Assembly (NCBI GenBank): GCA_963854835.1
Contig: OY978525.1
Location: forward strand, 52,435,429 to 52,499,428
DNA from: Megamerina dolium
Taxonomy: Eukaryota; Arthropoda; Insecta; Diptera; Megamerinidae
Direction: 5' to 3'
DNA length: 64,000 nt
Shown: positions 1 through 8,991 of the stretch, piece by piece
Layout: each line of letters opens with the position of its first letter
How positions within the stretch are numbered: position 1 is the first letter of the stretch
The notes under the pieces: model-generated
What the model was told of the DNA's origin: nothing
What the model saw: only the letters and a program-made list of their open reading frames with translations
Database searches by the model: none
Translations under genes and position numbers: made by a program

Positions 1-34
1 ACAGATTGCTTACAAAATAAATTGTATTGAAGGG

Positions 35-584
35 GCTCAACAAGTTAATTCAAAATGAATTGATTTCATTGAAAATCGTCAAAACTACAAATTGAGGCTA
101 AAAAAAATTGTTTTGAGAAGGGTAAAAAAAGCAAATTTATAATCCATTATTTTCACTAAAAATCGTGAAAAAAACAGATTGCTTACAAAATAAATTGTAT
201 TGAAGGGGATCAAACAAATTAATTCAAAATGCATTATTTTCATTGAAAATCATGAGAAATACAAATTGTGGCCAAAACATATTGTTTTAAAATGGCTGAA
301 AAAATCAAATTCAAAATCCATTATTTTCACTAAAATAGTCAAAAAACCCATTATTTTCACTAAAAATCGTGAAAAAAACAGATTGTTTACAAAATAAATT
401 ATATTGAAGGGGCTCAAACAAATAAATTCAAAATGAATTGATTTCATTGAAAAACGTGAAAAATACAAATTGTGGCTAAACCAATTTTTTTTGAAATTGC
501 TGAAAAAGACAAATTCAAAATCCATTATTTTCACTAAAATCGTGAAAAAATGCATTATTTTCACTAAAAATTGTGCAAAAACAG
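35..584 (+). repeat. M module 1
   Basis: M modules are HOR segments of about 550 bp recognised by CTCAACAAGTTAATT at the start, CGTCAAAACTACAAATTGAGG, an unusual TTTTGAGAAGGGT, GGGGATCAAACAAATT, and two A subunits with doubled CATTATTTTCACT arms. This first copy differs from most others in having ATGCATT rather than ACGCATT before its last arm, and it is followed directly by a CTCAACAAG unit rather than by the AATGTAAATTG unit. Confidence 0.85.
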
Positions 585-1334
585 ATTGCTTACAAAATAA
601 ATTGTATTGAAGGGGCTCAACAAGTTAATTCAAAATGAATTGATTTCATTGAAAATCGTGAAATTTACAAATTGTGGCTAAACCAAATTTTTTTGAAATT
701 GCTGAAAAAGACAAATTCAAAATCCATTATTTTCACTAAAAATCGTGAAAAAGCAGATTGCTTACAAAATAAATTGTATTGAAGGGGCTCAAACAAGTAA
801 ATTCAAAATGAATTGATTTCATTGAAAAACGTGAAAAATACAAATTGTGGCTAAACCAAATTTTTTTGAAATTGCTGAAAAAAAGCAAATTCAAAATCCA
901 TTATTTTCACTAAAAATCGTGAAAAAAGCAGATTGCTTACAAAATAAATTGTATTGAAAGGGCTCAAGCAAGTAAATTCAAAATGAATTGATTTCATTGA
1001 AAATCGTGAAATTTACAAATTTGGCTAAACCAAATTTTTTTGAAATTGCTGAAAAAGACAAATTCAAAATCCATTATTTTCACTAAAATCGTGAAAAAAT
1101 GCATTATTTTCACTAAAAATTGTGCAAAAACAGATTGCTTACAAAATAAATTGTATTGAAGGGGCTCAAACAAGTTAATTCAAAATGAATTGATTTCATT
1201 GAAAATCATGAAATTTACAAATTGTGGCTAAACCAAATTTTTTTGAAATTGCTGAAAAGGACAAATTCAAAATCCATTATTTTCACTAAAATCGTGAAAA
1301 AATGCATTATTTTCACTAAAAATTGTGCAAAAAC
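584..1334 (+). repeat. A-B dimers and 203-bp variants, left edge
   Basis: This stretch alternates ordinary dimers (GAAAAAGCAG and AAGGGCTCAAGCAAG alleles, the latter followed by the TTTGGC 1-bp deletion) with internally duplicated A subunits near 1097 and 1292. One B unit at about 1205 carries TCATGAAAT in place of TCGTGAAAT. No module or gene is seen. Confidence 0.85.
1072..1129 (+). repeat. Internally duplicated A subunit (net +29 bp, about 203-bp dimer)
   Basis: CATTATTTTCACTAAAA occurs twice, 30 bp apart (1072 and 1102), giving an A subunit about 29 bp too long and ending in ATTGTGCAAAAACAG instead of the usual TCGTGAAAAAAGCAG. The same allele is used many times, for example near 1292, 7448, 7652, 12808, 13356, 13560, 15246, 15448, 17339, 38597 and 50857. 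It tends to sit just before M modules. The extra length is not a multiple of 3, consistent with no coding constraint. Confidence 0.85.
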
Positions 1335-2186
1335 AGATTGCTTACAAAATAAATTGTATTGAAGGGGCTCAACAAGTTAATTCAAAATGAATTGATTTCA
1401 TTGAAAATCGTGAAATTTACAAATTGTGGCTAAACCAAATTTTTTTGAAATTGCTGAAAAAGACAAATTCAAAATCCATTATTTTCACTAAAAATCGAGA
1501 AAAAAGCAGATTGCTTACAAAATAAATTGTATTGAAAGGGCTCAAGCAAGTAAATTCAAAATGAATTGATTTCATTGAAAATCGTGAAATTTACAAATTG
1601 TGGCTAAACCAAATTTTTTTGAAATTGCTGAAAAAAGCAAATTCAAAATCCATTATTTTCACTATCGTGAAAAAAGCAGATTGCTTACAAAATAAATTGT
1701 ATTGAAAGGGCTCAAGCAAGTAAATTCAAAATGAATTGATTTCATTGAAAATCGTGAAATTTACAAATTTGGCTAAACCAAATTTTTTTGAAATTGCTGA
1801 AAAAGACAAATTCAAAATCCATTATTTTCACTAAAAATCGTGAAAAAAGCAGATTGCTTACAAAATAAATTGTATTGAAGGGGCTCAAACAAGTAAATTC
1901 AAAATGAATTGATTTCATTGAAAATCGTGAAATTTACAAATTGTGGCTAAACCAAATTTTTTTGAAATTGCTGAAAAAGACAAATTCAAAATCCATTATT
2001 TTCACTAAAAATCGTGAAAAAAGCAGATTGCTTACAAAATAAATTGTATTGAAGGGGCTCAAACAAGTAAATTCAAAATGAATTGATTTCATTGAAAATC
2101 GTGAAAAATACAAATTGTGGCTAAACCAAATTTTTTTTGAAATTGCTGAAAAAGACAAATTCAAAATCCATTATTTTCACTAAAAA

Positions 2187-2194
2187 TCGTGAAA
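2187..2194 (+). other. Conserved TCGTGAAA box (subunit A)
   Basis: This box is shared by A, B and C although the flanking bases differ. It recurs 87 bp later in B at 2274-2281. It holds the only CpG in the A and B consensus. Such islands of conservation in satellites often mark protein contacts, but no known factor motif is recognised here. Confidence 0.5.
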
Positions 2195-2195
2195 A

Positions 2196-2208
2196 AAGCA
2201 GATTGCTT
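2196..2208. other. Short dyad AAGCA-GAT-TGCTT in subunit A
   Basis: Five-base arms flank a 3-base spacer. The common variant with TAT as spacer keeps both arms, so the two main A alleles both preserve the dyad. M-module A subunits (AAACAGATTG) lose it. It is a possible cruciform or protein site; the role is inference. Confidence 0.5.
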
Positions 2209-2251
2209 ACAAAATAAATTGTATTGAAGGGGCTCAAACAAGTAAATTCAA

Positions 2252-2268
2252 AATGAATTGATTTCATT
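2252..2268. other. Short dyad AATGAA-TTGAT-TTCATT in subunit B
   Basis: Perfect six-base inverted arms flank a 5-base spacer. The dyad is present in nearly every B subunit but absent from A and C, which read CCATTATTTTCACT or similar at this place. It is the feature that most clearly separates B from the other types. Confidence 0.5.
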
Positions 2269-3581
2269 GAAAATCGTGAAATTTACAAATTGTGGCTAAA
2301 CCAAATTTTTTTGAAATTGCTGAAAAAGACAAATTCAAAATCCATTATTTTCACTAAAAATCGTGAAAAAATCAGATTGCTTACAAAATAAATTGTACTG
2401 AAGGGGCTCAAACAAGTAAATTCAAAATGACTTGATTTCATTGAAAAACGTGAGAAATACAAATTGTGGCTAAACCAAATTTTTATGAAATTGCTGAAAA
2501 AGACAAATTCAAAATCCATTATTTTCACTAAAAATCGTGAAAAAAGCAGATTGCTTACAAAATAAATTGTATTGAAGGGGCTCAAACAAGTAAATTCAAA
2601 ATGAATTGATTTCATTGAAAATCGTGAAAAATACAAATTGTGGCTAAACCAAATTTTTTTTGAAATTGCTGAAAAAGACAAATTCAAAATCCATTATTTT
2701 CACTAAAAATCGTGAAAAAAGCAGATTGCTTACAAAATAAATTGTATTGAAGGGGCTCAAACAAGTAAATTCAAAATGAATTGATTTCATTGAAAATCGT
2801 GAAATTTACAAATTGTGGCTAAACCAAATTTTTTTGAAATTGCTGAAAAAGACAAATTCAAAATCCATTATTTTCACTAAAAATCGTGAAAAAATCAGAT
2901 TGCTTACAAAATAAATTGTACTGAAGGGGCTCAAACAAGTAAATTCAAAATGACTTGATTTCATTGAAAAACGTGAGAAATACAAATTGTGGCTAAACCA
3001 AATTTTTATGAAATTGCTGAAAAAGACAAATTCAAAATCCATTATTTTCACTAAAAATCGTGAAAAAAGCAGATTGCTTACAAAATAAATTGTATTGTAG
3101 GGGCTCAAACAAGTAAATTCAAAATGAATTGATTTCATTGAAAATCGTGAAATTTCCAAATTGTGGCTAAACCAAATTTTTTTGAAATTGCTGAAAAAGA
3201 CAAATTCAAAATCCATTATTTTCACTAAAAATCGTGAAAAAAGCAGATTGCTTACAAAATAAATTGTATTGAAGGGGCTCAAACAAGTAAATTCAAAATG
3301 AATTGATTTCATTGAAAATCGTGAAAAATACAAATTGTGGCTAAACCAAATTTTTTTTGAAATTGCTGAAAAAAGCAAATTCAAAATCCATTATTTTCAC
3401 TAAAAATCGTGAAAAAAGCAGATTGCTTACAAAATAAATTGTATTGAAAGGGCTCAAGCAAGTAAATTCAAAATGAATTGATTTCATTGAAAATCGTGAA
3501 ATTTACAAATTGTGGCTAAACCAAATTTTTTTGAAATTGCTGAAAAAGACAAATTCAAAATCCATTATTTTCACTAAAAAT

Positions 3582-4494
3582 CGTGAAAAAATCAGATTGC
3601 TTACAAAATAAATTGTACTGAAGGGGCTCAAACAAGTAAATTCAAAATGACTTGATTTCATTGAAAAACGTGAGAAATACAAATTGTGGCTAAACCAAAT
3701 TTTTATGAAATTGCTGAAAAAGACAAATTCAAAATCCATTATTTTCACTAAAAATCGTGAAGAAAGCAGATTGCTTACAAAATAAATTGTACTGAAGGGG
3801 CTCAAACAAGTAAATTCAAAATGAATTGATTTCATTGAAAATCGTGAAATTTTCAAATTGTGGCTAAACCAAATTTTTTTGAAATTGCTGAAAAAGACAA
3901 ATTCAAAATCCATTATTTTCACTAAAAATCGTGAAGAAAGCAGATTGCTTACAAAATAAATTGTACTGAAGGGGCTCAAACAAGTAAATTCAAAATGAAT
4001 TGATTTCATTGAAAAACGTGAAAAATACAAATTGTGGCTAAACCAAATTTTTATGAAATTATTGAAAAAGACAAATTCAAAATCCATTATTTTCACTAAA
4101 AATCGTGAAAAAAACAGATTGCTTACAAAATAAATTGTATTGAAGGGGTTCAAACAAGTTAATTCAAAATGAATTGATTTCATTGAAAAACGTGAAAAAT
4201 ACAAATTGTGGCTAAACCAAATTTTTTTGAAATTGCTGAAAGAGACAAATTCAAAATCCATTATTTTCACTAAAAATCGTGAAAAAAGCATATTGCTTAC
4301 AAAATAAATTGTATTGAAGGGGCTCAAACAAATAAATTCAAATTGAATTGATTTCATTGAAAAACGTGAAAAATACAAATTGTGGCTAAACCAAATTTTT
4401 TTGAAATTGCTGAAAGAGACAAATTCAAAATCCATTATTTTCACTAAAAATCGTGAAAAAAGAATATTGCTTACAAAATAAATTGTATTGAAGG
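3582..4494 (+). repeat. Ordinary A-B dimers with local alleles
   Basis: About five dimers with private markers: TCGTGAAGAAAGCAG twice (near 3758 and 3931), GAAATTATTGAAAAAG near 4055, GGGGTTCAAAC near 4146, and GCTGAAAGAGAC twice (near 4237 and 4414). These dimers keep the minus-strand frame open for about 1 kb simply because no frame-breaking indel is present. Confidence 0.85.
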
Positions 4495-4986
4495 GGCTCA
4501 AACAAGTAAATTCAAAATGAATTGATTTCATTGAAAATCGTGAAATTTACAAATTGTGGCTAAACCAAATATTTCTGAAATTGCTGAAAAAGACAAATTC
4601 ATAATCAATTATTTTCAAAAAAATCGTGAAAAAACAGATTGCTTACAAAATAAATTGTATTGAAGGGGCTCAAATAAGTAAATTCAAATGAATTGATTTC
4701 ATTGAAAAACATGAAAAATACAAATTGTGGGTAAACCAAATTTTTATGAAATTGCTGAAAAAGACAAATTCATAATCAATTATTTTCACCAAAAATCGTG
4801 AAAAAAGCAGATTGCTTACAAAATAAATTGTATTGAAGGGGCTCAAACAAGTAAATTCAAAATGAATTGATTTCATTGAAAATCGTGAAATTTACAAATT
4901 GTGGCTAAACCAAATATTTCTGAAATTGCTGAAAAAGACAAATTCATAATCAATTATTTTCAAAAAAATCGTGAAAAAACAGATTG

Positions 4987-5040
4987 CTTACAAAATAAAT
5001 TGTATTGAAGGGGCTTACAAAATAAATTGTATTGAAGGGG
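4987..5040 (+). repeat. 27-bp direct duplication inside an A subunit (X1, first)
   Basis: The segment from CTTACAAAAT to GAAGGGG is repeated back to back (4987-5013, 5014-5040), lengthening this A subunit to about 114 bp. GCT precedes the first copy and GGGGCT joins the two, consistent with slippage at GCT. Confidence 0.9.
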
Positions 5041-5878
5041 CTCAAATAAGTAAATTCAAATGAATTGATTTCATTGAAAAACATGAAAAATACAAATTGT
5101 GGCTAAACCAAATTTTTATGAAATTGCAAAAAAGACAAATTCAAAATCCATTATTTTCACTAAAAATCGTGAAAAAAGCAGATTGCTTACAAAATAAATT
5201 GTACTGAAGGGGCTCAAACAAGTAAATTCAAAATGAATTGATTTCATTGAAAAACGTGAAAAATACAAATTGTGGCTAAACCAAATTTTTATGAAATTGC
5301 TGAAAAAGACAAATTCAAAATCCATTATTTTCACTAAAAATCGTGAAAAAAGCAGATTGCTTACAAAATAAATTGTATTGAAGGGGCTCAAACAAGTAAA
5401 TTCAATATGAATTGATTTCATTGAAAATCGTGAAATTTACAAATTGTGGCTAAACCAAATTTTTTTGAAATTGCTGAAAAAGACAAATTCAAAATCCATT
5501 ATTTTCACTAAAAATCGTGAAAAAAGCAGATTGCTTACAGAATAAATTGTATTGAAAGGGCTCAAACAAGTAAATTCAAAATGAATTGATTTCAATGAAA
5601 ATCGTGAAATTTACAAATTGTGGCTAAACCAAATTATTTTGAAATTGCTGAAAAAACAATTTCAAAAAACATTATTTTCACCAAAAATCGTGAAAAAAGC
5701 AGATTGCTTACAAAATAAATTGTATTGAAGGGGCTCAAACAAGTAAATTCAAAATGAATTGATTTCATTGAAAATCGTGAAATTTACAAATTGTGGCTAA
5801 ACCAAATATTTCTGAAATTGCTGAAAAAGACAAATTCATAATCAATTATTTTCAAAAAAATCGTGAAAAAACAGATTG

Positions 5879-5932
5879 CTTACAAAATAAATTGTATTGA
5901 AGGGGCTTACAAAATAAATTGTATTGAAGGGG
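5879..5932 (+). repeat. 27-bp direct duplication inside an A subunit (X1, second)
   Basis: This is the same duplication as at 4987, now 892 bp further on in the same block. The surrounding CATAATCAATTATTTTC and CTCAAATAAG alleles also match, so the two sites probably arose from one event followed by copying of a segment of about 0.9 kb. Confidence 0.9.
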
Positions 5933-6065
5933 CTCAAATAAGTAAATTCAAATGAACTGATTTCATTGAAAAACATGAAAAATACAAATTGTGGCTAAAC
6001 CAAATTTTTATGAAATTGCAAAAAAGACAAATTCAAAATCCATTATTTTCACTAAAAATCGTGAA

Positions 6066-6100
6066 AAAAGCAGATTGCTTTTTTGAAAGGGCTCAAACAA
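6066..6100 (+). repeat. Collapsed A subunit (net 13-bp loss)
   Basis: GCAGATTGC runs straight into T6 and GAAAGGGCTC, losing the ACAAAATAAATTG core. Copies are found near 37226 and 45513 in the other X blocks. It is the shortest A subunit noticed in the dimer regions. Confidence 0.85.
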
Positions 6101-7192
6101 ATATATTCAAAATGAATTGATTTCAATGAAAATCGTGAAATTTACAAATTGTGGCTAAACCAAATTATTTTGAAATTGCTGAAAAAGACAAATTCAAAAT
6201 CCATTATTTTCACTAAAAATCGTGAAAAAACAGATTGCTTACAAAATAAATTGTATTGAAGGGGCTCAAACAAGTTAATTCAAAATGAATTATTTTCATT
6301 GAATATCGTGAAAAATACAAATTGTGGCTAAAACAAATTATTTTATAATTGCTGAAAAAGACATATTCAAAATCCATTATTTTCACTATAAATCGTGAAA
6401 AAAGCAGATTGCTTACAAAATAAATTGTATTGAAAGGGCTCAAGCAAGTAAATTCAAAATGAATTGATTTCATTGAAAATCGTGAAATTTTCAAATTGTG
6501 GCTAAACCAAATTTTTTTGAAATTGCTGAAAAAGACAAATTCAAAATCCATTATTTTCACTAAAAATCGTGAAAAAAGCATATTGCTTACAAAATAAATT
6601 GTATTGAAGGGGCTCAAACAAGTAAATTAAAAATGAATTGATTTCATTGAAAATCGTGAAATTTACAAATTGTGGCTAAACCAAATTTTTTTTGAAATTG
6701 CTGAAAAAGACAAATTCAAAATCCATTATTTTCACTAAAAATCGTGAAAAAAGCAGATTGCTTACAAAATAAATTGTATTGAAGGGGCTCAAACAAGTTA
6801 ATTCAAAATGAATTGATTTCATTGAAAATCGTGAAATTTACAAATTGTGGCTAAACCAAACTTTTTTGAAATTGCCTTAAAAGACAAATTCAAAATCCAT
6901 TATTTTCACTAAAAATCGTGAAAAAAGCAGATTGCTTACAAAATAAATTGTATTGAAGGGGCTCAAACAAGTAAATTAAAAATGAATTGATTTCATTGAA
7001 AAACGTGAAAAATACAAATTGTGGCTAAACCAAATTTTTTTGAAATTGCTGAAAAAGTCAAATTTAAAATCCATTATTTTCACAAAAAATCGTGAAAAAA
7101 CAGATTGCTTACAAAATAAATTGTATTGAAGGGGCTCACACAAGTTAATTCAAAATGCATTATTTTCACTGAAAAACGTGGAAAATACAAAT

Positions 7193-7207
7193 TTTGGCTA
7201 AGCCAAA
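7193..7207. other. Perfect dyad TTTGGC-TAA-GCCAAA in a B variant
   Basis: One base change from the usual TAAACC to TAAGCC, together with loss of a G before GGC, creates a 15-base inverted repeat followed by T8. The same allele recurs near 18946, 25110, 28718, 33904, 35180, 38340, 40054, 41584, 43467, 46627, 54354 and 60606, always in a subunit that also has CACTGAAAAACGTGG. It is therefore a reliable haplotype tag for one HOR position. Confidence 0.7.
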
Positions 7208-7715
7208 TTTTTTTTGAAATTGCTGAAAAAGACAAATTCAAAATCCATTATTTTCACTAAAAATCGTGAAAAAAGCATATTGCTTACAAAATAAATTGTA
7301 TTGAAGGGGCTCAAACAAGTAAATTCAAAATGAATTGATTTCATTGAAAATCGTGAAATTTACAAATTGTGGCTAAACCAAATTTTTTTGAAATTGCTGA
7401 AAAGGACAAATTCAAAATCCATTATTTTCACTAAAATCGTGAAAAAATGCATTATTTTCACTAAAAATTGTGCAAAAACAGATTGCTTACAAAATAAATT
7501 GTATTGAAGGGGCTCAAACAAGTTAATTCAAAATGAATTGATTTCATTGAAAATCATGAAATTTACAAATTGTGGCTAAACCAAATTTTTTTGAAATTGC
7601 TGAAAAGGACAAATTCAAAATCCATTATTTTCACTAAAATCGTGAAAAAATGCATTATTTTCACTAAAAATTGTGCAAAAACAGATTGCTTACAAAATAA
7701 ATTGTATTGAAGGGG

Positions 7716-8265
7716 CTCAACAAGTTAATTCAAAATGAATTGATTTCATTGAAAATCGTCAAAACTACAAATTGAGGCTAAAAAAAATTGTTTTGAGAAG
7801 GGTAAAAAAAAGCAAATTTATAATCCATTATTTTCACTAAAAATCGTGAAAAAAACAGATTGCTTACAAAATAAATTGTATTGAAGGGGATCAAACAAAT
7901 TAATTCAAAATGCATTATTTTCATTGAAAATCATGAGAAATACAAATTGTGGCCAAAACATATTGTTTTAAAATGGCTGAAAAAATCAAATTCAAAATCC
8001 ATTATTTTCACTAAAATAGTCAAAAAACCCATTATTTTCACTAAAAATCGTGAAAAAAACAGATTGTTTACAAAATAAATTATATTGAAGGGGCTCAAAC
8101 AAATAAATTCAAAATGAATTGATTTCATTGAAAAACGTGAAAAATACAAATTGTGGCTAAACCAATTTTTTTTGAAATTGCTGAAAAAGACAAATTCAAA
8201 ATCCATTATTTTCACTAAAATCGTGAAAAAACGCATTATTTTCACTAAAAATTGTGCAAAAACAG
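7716..8265 (+). repeat. M module 2
   Basis: This copy forms the right end of block X1 and lies 7681 bp after M1. It has ACGCATT before its last arm and eight A residues after GAGAAGGGT, against seven in M1. It is followed by the AATGTAAATTG subunit typical of most M modules. Confidence 0.88.
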
Positions 8266-8531
8266 ATTGCTTACAAAATAAATTGTATTGAAGGGGCTCA
8301 AACAAGTAAATTCAAAATGTAAATTGATTTCATTGAAAATCGTGAAATTTACAAATTGTGGCTAAACCAAATTTTTTTGAAATTACTGAAAAATACAATT
8401 TCAAAATCCATTATTTTCACTAAAATCGTGAAAAAACGCATTATTTTCACTAAAAATTGTGCAAAAACAGATTGCTTACAAAATAAATTGTATTGAAGGG
8501 GCTCAAACAAGTTAATTCAAAATGAATTGAT

Positions 8532-8991
8532 ATCATTGAAAAACGTGAAATTTACAAATTGTGGCTAAATCAAATTTTTTTGAAATTGCTGAAAAAGACA
8601 AATTCAAAATCCATTATTTTCACTAAAAATCGTGAAAAAAGCATATTGCTTACAAAATAAATTGTATTGTAGGGGCTCAAACAAGTAAATTCAAAATGAA
8701 TTGATTTCATTGAAAATCGTGAAATTTTCAAATTGTGGCTAAACCAAATTGTTATGAAATTGCTGAAAAGGACAAATTACAAATCCATTATTTTCACTAA
8801 AAATCGTGAAAAAAGCATATTGCTTACAAAATAAATTGTATTGTAGGGGCTCAAACAAGTAAATTCAAAATGAATTGATTTCATTGAAAATCGTGAAATT
8901 TTCAAATTGTGGCTAAACCAAATTTTTTTTGAAATTGCTGAAAAAGACAAATTCAAAATCCATTATTTTCACTAAAAATCGTGAAAAAAGC
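8532..8991 (+). repeat. A-B dimers linking block X1 and block P2
   Basis: Two to three dimers tagged by GATATCATTG, TATTGTAGGGGCTC and CCAAATTGTTATG. One B ends GGACAAATTACAAATCC rather than TTCAAAATCC. Similar alleles recur at 19070-19680 and 54470-55090. Confidence 0.8.

Larger units (their letters stand above)
2157..2330 (+). repeat. Reference 174-bp A-B dimer unit
   Basis: This is a clean, full-length example of the basic unit. Subunit A (2157-2243) has CCATTATTTTCACT, then AAGCAGATTGCTTAC and GAAGGGGCTCAAACAAGT. Subunit B (2244-2330) has GAATTGATTTCATTG, then TTACAAATTGTGGCTAAACC, a T7 run and GAAATTGCTGAAAAAGAC. Both are exactly 87 bp. A and B agree over roughly two thirds of positions, mostly at AAATTCAAAAT and AATCGTGAAA. 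Common B length variants come from T7/T8 runs and from loss of one G in the GTGGC part (giving TTTGGC). Confidence 0.95.
1335..3581 (+). repeat. Block P copy 1 (about 2.25 kb)
   Basis: This block matches 8992-11239 at an offset of 7658 bp over at least 1374-3581, with one base of drift at CTCAACAAG versus CTCAAACAAG near 1371. Inside, a three-dimer HOR is visible: the segment starting near 2283 recurs at 2806 (523 bp = 3 x 174 + 1). The right edge is set by TCGTG (copy 1) against TCGAG (copy 2). Includes the TCACTATCGTG allele, a 4-bp deletion near 1660. Confidence 0.85.
4495..8531 (+). repeat. Block X copy 1 (about 4.0 kb)
   Basis: This block recurs at 35469-39679 and 43756-47947. Its tags are CCAAATATTTCTGAAATTG, CATAATCAATTATTTTCAAA, two 27-bp internal duplications, the GCTTTTTTGAAAGG collapsed A subunit and an M module at its right end. 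The offset to copy 2 is 30974 near 4670-4876 and 31148 from about 5116 onward, so copy 1 is one 174-bp dimer shorter. The right edge is the change from GATTTCATT to GATATCATT at about 8532. Confidence 0.85.

Noticed and set aside
2196..2208. Rho-independent terminator or hairpin RNA
   Set aside because: The five-base arms are too short and AT-rich to be stable, and the T-run does not follow directly.
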